A stretch of 64,000 nucleotides of DNA, taken from NCBI GenBank assembly GCA_937146725.1, contig CAKZRU010000015.1, positions 23,997-87,996 of the forward strand, written 5' to 3'. The position numbers were made by a program, and so were the translations under genes. The first letter of the stretch is position 1; every line of letters starts with the position of its first letter. Under the pieces are notes generated by a model. That model did no database searches, was not told the DNA's origin, and worked only from the letters and a program-made list of their open reading frames with translations. Origin of the DNA: an uncultured Myxococcales bacterium (GTDB lineage: Bacteria; Myxococcota_A; Bradymonadia; UBA7976; VGTA01). Below, piece after piece: positions 35,834 to 45,067 of this stretch.

Positions 35834-38800
35834 ATGTTTAAGCGAGTAGTAAATAGACCAATTGCGGTCTTGATGCTGAGTTTAGCGGCCGCATTATTTG
35901 GCTTTCTTGCATATCAACAACGTCCCTTGTCTTTAATGCCCCCTCTCTCTTATCCAACCTTAACGGTTTTAACCAGTTATCAGGGGGCAGCACCCGAAGA
36001 GGTTGAGATTGAAATTACCAATCAATTAGAGGAGCGTTTATCAACTTTAGAAGGTCTAACCTCGATCAGAAGTAGAAGCTTAGCTGGTTTGAGTGAAATT
36101 ACCTTAGCCTTACGTTGGGGGACTTCTTTAGATGAAACCCTTCAAAGGGTATATGAAAGGCTTGATCGAGTCGAGTTAGCCAAAGGTGTATCAGCCCCAC
36201 AAGTTCTTCGCTATGACCCAAGCCTTGATCCCTTAATGGTCCTTGCTCTTTCATCACCCCAACATCGACTTGATACTAAATCGGATGAGCGACTACAGCT
36301 TGCTAAGCTTCGGCGCTATGCCTTGGAAATCCTTTCGCCTATGCTTTATCAAGTTGATGGTGTGGCGGCGGTTAAAGTCACCGGTGGTGATCAAGCTGAA
36401 ATTGAGGTGAAAGTACATTATGCAAGCTTACAGCGTCTAGGCTTGAGTATTGCTGACGTATCTCAAGCCTTACAAAATGCAAATGTAAATCAAGCAGGAG
36501 GTTTACTACATACCGATAATGGTGATGTTTTAATTCGGACTTTATCAGAGATTAAGTCGATCACAGCTCTCAAAAATCTAGTGATTAAGCATCTTGATAC
36601 AGCCCCAGAGTCATTGAGTTCAACAAACAGGACTGATCAAGTCACGGCCAAAAGCAATGCTTGGGTTACCCTTGCTGATATTGCAGATGTTGAAGAAGGC
36701 TATGCGGAACGTAGTTCTTGGGTACAATTAAATCAAGAACCAGCGATTCGAGTACAGATTTATAAACAATCCGAAAGTGATATGGTGGAAATTGCTCATA
36801 GGATTAAGCAAACACTTAAGGATGAATCATTACTGATCGAAGATCACTCATCCTTATCGAATGCAGATTCTTTAGGATTAAAAGATGAAGCTCAAAAGAA
36901 ATCTAAAGACTTTCAACTCAGCATCATCAGTGATCAAGCGACATTTATTGAAAGCGCACTGAGTGAAGTCAATCAAGCCATTGTTTTGGGTGGTTTACTT
37001 GCAATCTTTATCTTGTATGCCTTTTTAGCGTCATGGAGACAGACTTTTATTATTGCTGTTGCCATTCCCTTGAGTGTGATTCTAGCCTTTGTGCCTTTGG
37101 AATTATTTAATGTGAGTTTAAACCTCATGTCTTTAGGTGGTCTTGCTCTTGGTGTCGGTATGCTTGTAGATAATTCTGTTGTGGTCTTAGAAAGCATCTA
37201 TCGTCAGCAAGAATTAGGCTTAGAGTTTAAACAAGCAGCGGAAAAAGGTGCTCAAGAAGTGGGGAGTGCTGTCTTTGCTTCAACGATGACCACGATTGCA
37301 GTTTTTGCACCGGTTGCCTTTATGGAAGGTTTTGCCGGACAGATTTTTCGAGATCTTGCGCTAACGGTTGTTTCTGCCTTGCTTGCTTCTCTCATCGTCG
37401 CCTTAGCGATCGTACCGACATTAGCGGCTTATCTAAACCATCAGAGTAAAGCAGTAGATGAAGGTATGAGTTTTGCCTTAGAACCTCGTTTAAAGCCCAA
37501 TCAGTTTCCGATGTGGCTTGCTCGATGGAAAACGTGCACAACTTTCAAGGCAAGATTAGTGTGTATACTCACTTTACCTTTGTACAGCTTAGAGGGGGGG
37601 CTCTCACTTGTAATTGCTTTTATTTTAGTGCTTGGTTTGAGCTGTATGTGGTTATTAAAAACGATGATCAAACCGATCCTATTCGTTTTGGATATGCTTT
37701 TTAGCCTGATTTCCAAAGGAACAGGCCAATTTTACAATCTAGTACTGAACCTATATATCATTCTACTCAGGCAAAGTATGAAAATACCTTATTTGTTGGT
37801 ATTTGCTGCTTTAATGCTCTCTGTTTATGCCTATGAATTGCAAAAAACAATTCCAAGAGCCTTACTGCCGGATGTAGCGCAAAACTTGGTGATTGCAGAT
37901 TTAGAGTTTCCGGTAGGCACAAGTTTAGAGGGGACTCAGAGAAGAGTGCAAATATGGCTCACCCATTTTTTGAGTTTATCCGAAGTTAATCGGGTTGATG
38001 TGATGATTGGACAGGATCAATCAGATGAGCAGCCAGGTGAAAGACGAGGTCCACATCAAGCTCGGCTTTCCCTTGAGTTAGCAAGTGCTCAATATGAAGC
38101 GTTGATACAGCAAAACTTAAGAGAGTTTGCCAAGCATGAAGCCGGCCTTAAATTACGCCTTTCAAAGCCCACGCTAATCCAACTTAACACACCGATGAGA
38201 ATCGTACTCAAAGGTCAAAATCTTGGGCAGTTGGAAAGTACGGAAAAAAAGCTATTCAAAGAGCTAGAGTCACTCGAATTATTATCTGATCTTAGACTAA
38301 GTTTTGGACAGGGGGCTCCAGAGCTTAAGTTAGAGTATGATCATGCAAAACTACGTTATTTAGGCTTGAGTCCCTTAGATTTAGCAGAACAAGTAAAGAG
38401 TCAGTTGAATGGGATTGAAGCTTTGGAGTTAATTTGGCATGGGGAGCGCCTGCCTTTAAGGCTTAATGCCGATTATGCTAGAACGATTCAGCAGCAAGAG
38501 TTGTTGACCTTGCCTATAAGGTCAACAGAAACTAAGAATATTTATCCTTTAGGTTCTTTAGTCTCCTTTAAACCCAGTGAAGGTCCTGCTGAAATTAGAC
38601 ATGTTGATGGACAAAGGGCAGCAGAGCTTACAGCCCAAGTAACAGCTTTTGAACTCGGCGAAAGTACACGTCAAGTTGAACAAGTTATCAAAGGTTTCCA
38701 AATTCCAGCAACCCTTGAATTAAAGCTTGATGGGCAAGAACAGGAAATGACAGAGAGTAGTCAAGAGTTGAGTGCCGTTTTATTGATTTCACTCTTTTTA

Positions 38801-39271
38801 GTTTTTGTAGTGATGGCTACTCAATTTGAAAGCTTGAAGATTCCTTTATTAATTATGGGAGCTGTCCCTCTTGCCTTAATTGGTGTAAGCATTGGATTAT
38901 CCTTGGCTAAAGCATCACTATCTGTTGTTGTTTTTGTGGGGTTGATTACCTTGGGTGGTTTGGTTGTTAATAATGCGATCGTCTTTGTTGATGCGATTCA
39001 AAGAATTAGTCGTGAGCAAAGTGATTTAAAGCTAGAAGAAGTGCTGATACAGGCTGGCACACAGCGTTTAAGACCTATTTTAATGACCACGCTTACGACT
39101 TTGATCGCTTTGATCCCAATGTTGGTTGGACATGGAGAAGGCTCTGAGTTGAGAGTGCCTTTGGCCTTAACTTTACTCTCGGGTTTATCTTTCTCAACCC
39201 TTCTTATACTCTTTGTTATACCTGCTTTATATCAACTATTTATTTCTAGGCCGTTGTCTGACCATGTTTAG
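35834..39271 (+). CDS. RND-family efflux transporter, inner-membrane subunit (AcrB/CzcA-like)
   Basis: 1145 residues. It has the AcrB fold: TM1 at ~10-28, a porter domain starting PPLSYPTLTVLTSYQGAAPE, TM4 with the charged relay GVGMLVDNSVVVLES, a second porter domain and a final TM bundle with GLVVNNAIVFVDAIQ. The TM4 D-N pair is like many HAE1-type members. Between TM6 and TM7, where most members have a short helix, there is an extra hydrophobic stretch (~586-628). No adaptor or outer-membrane channel gene is adjacent. The stop overlaps the caspase-fusion gene by 8 bases, so both are translated together. Substrate unknown. Confidence 0.9.
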   Translation: MFKRVVNRPIAVLMLSLAAALFGFLAYQQRPLSLMPPLSYPTLTVLTSYQGAAPEEVEIEITNQLEERLSTLEGLTSIRSRSLAGLSEITLALRWGTSLDETLQRVYERLDRVELAKGVSAPQVLRYDPSLDPLMVLALSSPQHRLDTKSDERLQLAKLRRYALEILSPMLYQVDGVAAVKVTGGDQAEIEVKVHYASLQRLGLSIADVSQALQNANVNQAGGLLHTDNGDVLIRTLSEIKSITALKNLVIKHLDTAPESLSSTNRTDQVTAKSNAWVTLADIADVEEGYAERSSWVQLNQEPAIRVQIYKQSESDMVEIAHRIKQTLKDESLLIEDHSSLSNADSLGLKDEAQKKSKDFQLSIISDQATFIESALSEVNQAIVLGGLLAIFILYAFLASWRQTFIIAVAIPLSVILAFVPLELFNVSLNLMSLGGLALGVGMLVDNSVVVLESIYRQQELGLEFKQAAEKGAQEVGSAVFASTMTTIAVFAPVAFMEGFAGQIFRDLALTVVSALLASLIVALAIVPTLAAYLNHQSKAVDEGMSFALEPRLKPNQFPMWLARWKTCTTFKARLVCILTLPLYSLEGGLSLVIAFILVLGLSCMWLLKTMIKPILFVLDMLFSLISKGTGQFYNLVLNLYIILLRQSMKIPYLLVFAALMLSVYAYELQKTIPRALLPDVAQNLVIADLEFPVGTSLEGTQRRVQIWLTHFLSLSEVNRVDVMIGQDQSDEQPGERRGPHQARLSLELASAQYEALIQQNLREFAKHEAGLKLRLSKPTLIQLNTPMRIVLKGQNLGQLESTEKKLFKELESLELLSDLRLSFGQGAPELKLEYDHAKLRYLGLSPLDLAEQVKSQLNGIEALELIWHGERLPLRLNADYARTIQQQELLTLPIRSTETKNIYPLGSLVSFKPSEGPAEIRHVDGQRAAELTAQVTAFELGESTRQVEQVIKGFQIPATLELKLDGQEQEMTESSQELSAVLLISLFLVFVVMATQFESLKIPLLIMGAVPLALIGVSIGLSLAKASLSVVVFVGLITLGGLVVNNAIVFVDAIQRISREQSDLKLEEVLIQAGTQRLRPILMTTLTTLIALIPMLVGHGEGSELRVPLALTLLSGLSFSTLLILFVIPALYQLFISRPLSDHV

Positions 39272-41483
39272 TCTATCTTTAGCGATCAATTCTATGTTTT
39301 TAAGTAGTTCAATGAGTCATATATCATCCTATTGGTTCATTGTTTATTTTGCCTTAATCGCAGGTGGCAAAGATCCTCAAAGTAATGACCAAAGTCATCA
39401 AGAACACCTTTCGCGTCTAATGAGTGCTTTAGAGCAACATCATATTCCTAGCTCACAAATCGCTTTATTTTGGGCTGATGGGGAAGCGGCTGCTCCCGAT
39501 CGGAAATTGCCGGCCACCCAAAAACACAGTAACTATTGGGTTGTTCAGGATACGCCATGGGAGGGGTGGTTTGCTAAAGAGGATTTACTTGCCAATACTC
39601 GTTGGGAACAAGTTAAAGTATATCCAGCTAAGCGTTCCGAACTGAGAGCATGGTTTAAATCGATCGTTCCTCAACTTAAGTCCAATGATTCGATCGTTTT
39701 AGCGGTCACTGACCATGGGCGCCCAGATCCCAAAGGATCTTGGCAAACAGCCATTGAGCTTTGGGGAGAAAGCTTAAAGGTGGACGAACTCTATCAAGAT
39801 TTACAGCTTTTACCCCAACAGCTTTCGATTCAACTTTGGATGTCTCAGTGTTTTTCAGGCGGTTTTGCCCAGCTCGCTACGATGGATTCAAGGGTATGTG
39901 GTGCTTTTAGTGCAGCCAGCAACCGACCTGCTTACGGCTGTTTTACTCTTCCTTCAGAGCCTAGTGTAGAAGGCCATTTTTTAAAGTTTTTGGAAGGTCT
40001 TAAGCAAAGTGGAAAACTTGATCAAGCCTCAAGATGGACAGTAGAAACTGATGCGACGCCCGATACTCCACATCTAAGTAGCGATGCTTTTGTGCGAAGA
40101 ATTGTTAAGGAGCGCTCAGAGGCCTTAGGTATACCAGAAGGGCATTTAATTGATGCAGCTTTACCCGCTTTGAGTCAGCTCAATAAAGATCAACAGCAAA
40201 TTGTAAAAACGATTACCAATACCTCATTAAGATTTAATCTTGGTTTAACTCATTCTTACACACGAGTCACTGGACTGAGTAAACAAGTCAACGAGTTAAT
40301 CTATTCTTTAAAGACTTGGCATGCACAATGGAAAAGTCTATTGTATGAGGCAAAATTAAGACTTTTAAAACAAGCGCCAATAGATGCTTTTACCCAAAAA
40401 AAACAGCATCGTCGACGCTCACAAAAGCAAGCAAAGCTTCAACGTTGGATTCATCGTGCATTAAGGCGAGGAAAAGAAGGGCGTCGAGGGCTTTTAAAAG
40501 AATTGCACCAAAAGGTTGAAAGAGCCGAGGCCTTATTGGATCAACTCAAGGCGATTGAAGCAAGTTTATGGCGAATTGGTACTTTATATGCGGGCTTAGC
40601 GGCTAAAGATATTCTTACTGAGCATGATTATGAATTGTGGAATAAAATGAAAAGTTGTGAAGCAAGATCGATATTACAACCTCTTTACAGTGAACGTCGC
40701 AACCGATCGAGCAAGCGAGACAATACTCAACTGTCTACAGATTTTCAGTCAATGAATGAGCTACAAACAGAAGTTGAATCTCTAAGGCCGGGTTATATCG
40801 CTTTTCAGTATCGGGAACGATCAAAAGCAACTCGTTTAGAGGTCAGAGCCCTTGATTATGGTAGTCCACTTTGGGCGGTTGATTTACAAGTAGGTGATCA
40901 GATTGAGTCAATCAATAAATCGAGCCTAAACTATGCCGGGCAGATTAGAGAAATGATTGCTTTGCATCCCATTGGCGAATGGGTCAAAATTAAAAGACGA
41001 CGAAATGGAAAAGCGCGCTCTATTCATATTCCAGTGGTTGGCGCCCCCTTATCGCCACCTCCTCCAAAAAAGGGGGAGCCCATTCCACCTTTGTCTTTAG
41101 ATCCCATAATGCAGGATAAAAAAGTTGATTACCTTATGACCGGTGGTCGACCTACTCTTCTGTATTTTTGGTCTACATGGTGTCAAGAGTGCTTGCGGGT
41201 TGCACCTCAACTTAAAAAATGGGCTAAAAAACATGATATTCAAGTTTTAGCAATTACCAGTGAAGATCCACATTTAATACGAGCGGTTAATCAATCATCA
41301 CCTTTGCCCTTTATGATTTTTCATGATCGAAATAGAGAAGCGAGTCGTCTGTTTAGAGCCGATCTGCAAAGCCATCAAGAAGCTGTATTTATTTACCTTG
41401 ATGTTGAAAGACGCTTTATTGAAAGAGGGGTTGGATTGGGCGAAAAAGGGCCTAAAAGCATCGAGCTACTCTTTGATGACTAG
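39264..41483 (+). CDS. Caspase-like (clan CD) peptidase - PDZ - thioredoxin fusion
   Basis: 739 residues from ATG 39264, which overlaps the RND gene stop. After a hydrophobic N terminus comes a clan CD peptidase-like domain: FALIAGGKDPQSND (first strand), LAVTDHG (His151) and WMSQCFSGGF (Cys196), the His-Cys dyad. Residues ~360-470 are basic and coiled-coil-like. A PDZ-like domain at ~510-592 holds LQVGDQIESINKSSL. The end (~625-739) is a TlpA-like thioredoxin fold with WSTWCQECLRVAP (Cys640, Cys643). The redox domain suggests a periplasmic location. Each module is recognisable but I know of no described protein with this order. The call rests on motifs. Confidence 0.75.
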   Translation: MFSLSLAINSMFLSSSMSHISSYWFIVYFALIAGGKDPQSNDQSHQEHLSRLMSALEQHHIPSSQIALFWADGEAAAPDRKLPATQKHSNYWVVQDTPWEGWFAKEDLLANTRWEQVKVYPAKRSELRAWFKSIVPQLKSNDSIVLAVTDHGRPDPKGSWQTAIELWGESLKVDELYQDLQLLPQQLSIQLWMSQCFSGGFAQLATMDSRVCGAFSAASNRPAYGCFTLPSEPSVEGHFLKFLEGLKQSGKLDQASRWTVETDATPDTPHLSSDAFVRRIVKERSEALGIPEGHLIDAALPALSQLNKDQQQIVKTITNTSLRFNLGLTHSYTRVTGLSKQVNELIYSLKTWHAQWKSLLYEAKLRLLKQAPIDAFTQKKQHRRRSQKQAKLQRWIHRALRRGKEGRRGLLKELHQKVERAEALLDQLKAIEASLWRIGTLYAGLAAKDILTEHDYELWNKMKSCEARSILQPLYSERRNRSSKRDNTQLSTDFQSMNELQTEVESLRPGYIAFQYRERSKATRLEVRALDYGSPLWAVDLQVGDQIESINKSSLNYAGQIREMIALHPIGEWVKIKRRRNGKARSIHIPVVGAPLSPPPPKKGEPIPPLSLDPIMQDKKVDYLMTGGRPTLLYFWSTWCQECLRVAPQLKKWAKKHDIQVLAITSEDPHLIRAVNQSSPLPFMIFHDRNREASRLFRADLQSHQEAVFIYLDVERRFIERGVGLGEKGPKSIELLFDD

Positions 41484-41706
41484 AGTTTGCAGTCTAAAAT
41501 TTATGACTCGAGTTTTAGTTGGATTAAGAAAAAAAGTCCCAATAAATGAGTCGCAATCATCAAACTTTGTGTTATCAAGTTTGACGTGGTAATGTACCTT
41601 ATTTCAAATTAAAGATGACTGATCAAGCTTGAGACTGATCTAGGTTATTTTTGGTTCTGTTTTCAATGTAAATATACAAAGAAATTTGTCTTCTTTTGGA
41701 GGCCTT

Positions 41707-43086
41707 ATGTTAGAAAGTAATCCATTCCAAATCTTGGATCAAAATGCACCTGCAACACTTAAACCAGCAGTTGATCCAAGTACCTTAAATCATCGCGATT
41801 TACTCGATGGTGACTTTTGGAAGAAGATTCCGGCTTACAGAGACGTCGATCAAGCCACTTTTCTTGATCACAAATGGCAAGCTAAAAATACGATTACTCG
41901 TCCGGATAAATTGCTCAAAGCACTACAGGATTTAGCTTCGGATGCTTTTATTAAAGATGTGGAAGCCGGTTTTGCTAAAGCACCAATGGCAGTACGAGTC
42001 AGTCCATATTTGCTCAGTTTAATCGATTGGAATAATCCAGGAGATGACCCATTAAGAATTCAATTTTTACCTATGGGCTCACGTTTTTTACCCGATCACC
42101 CTAAGCTTGGTCTTGACTCATTAGGAGAGCAAGCCGATGCGCCAACACCTGGCCTCACGCATCGTTATCGAGATAAGGCCCTCTTTTTAGCGATTGATAC
42201 ATGTCCGGTATATTGTCGTTTTTGTACTCGCTCTTACGCGGTTGGCTTAAATACCAATGAAGTAGAAAAGGTGAGCCTAAAGGCCAACTCTGGCCGTTGG
42301 GACCAAGCTTTTGCTTATATCGCTTCACGTCCTGAGCTAGAGGATATTGTGATCAGTGGTGGGGACTCGTTTAATTTACGTGCAGATTGGATTAAAGAGA
42401 TTGGGGTACGGCTCTTAAATATGCCAAATATCAGAAGAATCCGCTTTGCTTCTAAGGGTTTAGCTGTCATGCCTCAAAAAGTTCTTACCGATGACCAATG
42501 GTTTGCTTCTTTGGTCGAAGTTCATGAGCTTGGTCGTAAGTTAGGTAAAGAGGTCTGCTTCCATACTCACTTTAATCATGCGAACGAAATTACAGCGATT
42601 TCTCAAAAAGCGATTACTCGGCTATTTAGTGAAGGCATCACAGTGCGTAATCAAAGTGTTTTGATTCGCGGTGTGAACGATACTGTTGAGACTATGTCCA
42701 CCTTGGTGAAGCGCTTGAGTTATATCAATGTTCATCCTTACTATGTGTATATTCATGATTTAGTTAAGGGAGGTGAAGATATGAGAACAACTTTACAAAC
42801 CGCTCTTGATTTAGAAAAACATATCCGAGGATTAACGGCTGGCTTTAATACTCCTACCTTTGTTGTTGATGCACCAGGCGGTGGTGGTAAGCGAAGTGCA
42901 CACAGTTATGAGATTTATAATCGTGAAACCGGTGTATCTCGTTGGGAAGCGCCTTCGGTTAAACCCGGCAAAAGCTTTTTCTACTTTGATCCAATCGATC
43001 AGCTTTCTGAAGATATGCAGGCTCGTTGGGCAGATCCGGGAGAACGTGAAAAAATGTTAGATGAATTGCGTGGGCTAAGTCGATAA
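41707..43086 (+). CDS. kamA: Lysine/glutamate 2,3-aminomutase family radical SAM enzyme
   Basis: 459 residues from ATG 41707; an in-frame TTG at 41686 overlaps the GGAGG ribosome site (41698-41702). The radical SAM cluster motif is CPVYCRFC (Cys166, Cys170, Cys173). DIVISGGDSFNL lies in the SAM region, and the PLP lysine is in DAPGGGGKRS (Lys395). The long C-terminal part is present, unlike EpmB (about 340 residues), so an amino-acid mutase is more likely than the EF-P modifying enzyme. Glutamate versus lysine specificity cannot be decided. No beta-lysine acetyltransferase is adjacent, so osmolyte synthesis would need genes elsewhere. Confidence 0.88.
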   Translation: MLESNPFQILDQNAPATLKPAVDPSTLNHRDLLDGDFWKKIPAYRDVDQATFLDHKWQAKNTITRPDKLLKALQDLASDAFIKDVEAGFAKAPMAVRVSPYLLSLIDWNNPGDDPLRIQFLPMGSRFLPDHPKLGLDSLGEQADAPTPGLTHRYRDKALFLAIDTCPVYCRFCTRSYAVGLNTNEVEKVSLKANSGRWDQAFAYIASRPELEDIVISGGDSFNLRADWIKEIGVRLLNMPNIRRIRFASKGLAVMPQKVLTDDQWFASLVEVHELGRKLGKEVCFHTHFNHANEITAISQKAITRLFSEGITVRNQSVLIRGVNDTVETMSTLVKRLSYINVHPYYVYIHDLVKGGEDMRTTLQTALDLEKHIRGLTAGFNTPTFVVDAPGGGGKRSAHSYEIYNRETGVSRWEAPSVKPGKSFFYFDPIDQLSEDMQARWADPGEREKMLDELRGLSR

Positions 43087-43170
43087 GCTAGGTCTTTCAA
43101 AAACAGCTTACTCTTGTTTACTCTACTCAGTTATAAAGATGCATTTATAAAGATTCATATAGAGGCCAAA

Positions 43171-44991
43171 TTGAAAGCAAATGAACCACAAAACGATCAG
43201 GTCGAATCTTTAGCCAATCTTGATCAAATTCAAACCGAGTCAATTCTTCAACGAAGTGAACATGCTTGTTTGGAAATGGTTGCTCCTTTACGAAGCCTAT
43301 CACAAAAGTTGTCCAATGAGTCACCCGAGGCTCGTCAACTGTGTAATCAACTGATTAAGCTTGTTGAGTTTGAGCGCTCTAGCTTGCGTGAACTAAGACA
43401 TGAGCTCAATTTCAGTGCTTCTTCAGATCAGCACAGGCTTCAACAGCACTCATTAACCGCATTAATCAAAGAAACAATAAAGCATTTAGCATGTCCCTTG
43501 TCTTGGTTCAAAGAAAGTACTCTCGACTTCAAGGTGCCTTGTGTTCTTGATGATACGCGTCGTGGTTTTACACTATTGCTTTCTCAGATCAGTCTTTTAG
43601 ATGCGGCACCAAATATTAGTTTAAACTCTGATAGTCATGAGACTCAGGTGAGCATTGAGATTACCACTAAAAATCATATCGCACTCAATGGCACCGATCA
43701 AATCCGTTTTGATCAAGATATGAATTACATTAGGGAAATTGCTGAGCGACAAGGGGGCACTTTACAGGTTCACTCTACCCTGAATGACTCTTTAAAAGTC
43801 TCATGGTTATTTACCGAAGCCCAAGTTGTAGAAAACGAGGTTGTTGAACAAGTTGTTAGTTCAGTGGGTAAAAGTCATATTTGGTTAATCGATGATGAGC
43901 CTGGGGTTCGTTTAACAGTAAAACGTTGGTTACAAAGCAGTGGCTATTCGGTAGAAACCTTTGAAGAAGGTGACAGCTTACTTGAATGTTTGACCCATGC
44001 CGACCTTAAACCGGCTTTGATTATTTGTGATGCGGATATGCCCGGTATGACTGGTTTAGAAGTTTTAGCCAATGTGTCCAAACAAAGCCCTCAAGTGAAA
44101 CGTCTACTGTATACAGCGCGAGAACCAAACCGATGGGTAATTGAAGCCTTTAATCAAGGTGTCATTCATCGTTTTATTGATAAATCAGAAGGACCACAGG
44201 CCCTAAAGACTTGCTTGGAAGATATGCTTAAGGCAGATGAAGAACAAAATGCTCAGATTCATGCACTTGATGAACTTTTAAGCCAAGAAATGCTGAGTCT
44301 TCATGTACAGCCCTTATTTTCTTCAGAAACAAGAGAAGTTGAGGCCGTAGAAGCTTTGATGCGCAGTCAACATCAAGCCTTTAGAGGTCCTTTAGATATT
44401 TTAAATGCAACCCAGCTCGCTCAACGTGAGTTTGATTTGCAAAAAGTACTGACTCGCTTAAGCAAAAGTCTTCGGGAAACACTTCCTCAGCATATCAAGC
44501 TTTTTATGAATATTGATCCTTTTGTTTTTGGTTTTCCGGATCGCTTAGATGAGGTATTTTCGGACGTTTATCCCTTTGCCTCTAGTATTGTGTTAGAGCT
44601 TACTGAGCGAGGGCAACTCTGTGGAGATGCATGGGTGGAATCGGTCAAGTATTTAAGAGCAAAGGGGTTTGAAATTGCTTTAGATGACTTGGGGGCCGGT
44701 TATAACTCATTAGGTGCCGTGGCTGCTGTTTCTCCAGAAATCATCAAACTTGATATCTCTTTAGTGTCAAATGTACATCTGTCTAACTCAAAAAAAGAGA
44801 TGGTCTATTTACTATCAGAGTATGCTCAAAAGCATCAGATCAAAACTGTTGCTGAAGGTATTGAAGTTGCTGAAGAAGCCGAGGTTTGCTCTGGTTTAGG
44901 GATTAAATGGCTTCAGGGTTATCATCTTGCACGTCCTATGCCATTAGATCAATTTATGAAGTCTTATGTAGAGATTGATTCAGAGGCATAA
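43171..44991 (+). CDS. Response regulator with EAL domain and degenerate kinase-like N terminus
   Basis: 606 residues if translation starts at TTG 43171 (AGAGG at 43161-43165); an upstream TTG at 43114 has no ribosome site. Residues ~1-225 resemble a histidine-kinase core that has lost its H box. Residues ~235-350 are a receiver with IDDEPG, phospho-Asp287 in CDADMPG, and the late Thr and Lys. Residues ~370-606 are an EAL phosphodiesterase domain with all catalytic motifs (VEALMR, FMNIDP, LELTE, DDLGAGYNSL, IKLD, AEGIE, QGYHLARP). It likely degrades c-di-GMP in response to phosphorylation. It may act with the orphan kinase at 14.3 kb (speculative). Confidence 0.88.
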   Translation: MKANEPQNDQVESLANLDQIQTESILQRSEHACLEMVAPLRSLSQKLSNESPEARQLCNQLIKLVEFERSSLRELRHELNFSASSDQHRLQQHSLTALIKETIKHLACPLSWFKESTLDFKVPCVLDDTRRGFTLLLSQISLLDAAPNISLNSDSHETQVSIEITTKNHIALNGTDQIRFDQDMNYIREIAERQGGTLQVHSTLNDSLKVSWLFTEAQVVENEVVEQVVSSVGKSHIWLIDDEPGVRLTVKRWLQSSGYSVETFEEGDSLLECLTHADLKPALIICDADMPGMTGLEVLANVSKQSPQVKRLLYTAREPNRWVIEAFNQGVIHRFIDKSEGPQALKTCLEDMLKADEEQNAQIHALDELLSQEMLSLHVQPLFSSETREVEAVEALMRSQHQAFRGPLDILNATQLAQREFDLQKVLTRLSKSLRETLPQHIKLFMNIDPFVFGFPDRLDEVFSDVYPFASSIVLELTERGQLCGDAWVESVKYLRAKGFEIALDDLGAGYNSLGAVAAVSPEIIKLDISLVSNVHLSNSKKEMVYLLSEYAQKHQIKTVAEGIEVAEEAEVCSGLGIKWLQGYHLARPMPLDQFMKSYVEIDSEA

Positions 44992-45067
44992 GTTTAATCT
45001 TTAAGCGGTTACAATCATATCAACTCTCTTTTAATTTATAGGTTAGCCTTAACGAACAGGAAGTTCC

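Noticed and set aside
41560..41584. 8-bp inverted repeat TCAAACTT/AAGTTTGA after the caspase-fusion gene
   Set aside because: No T run follows and the loop is 9 bases, so it is not a convincing terminator; no other role is evident.
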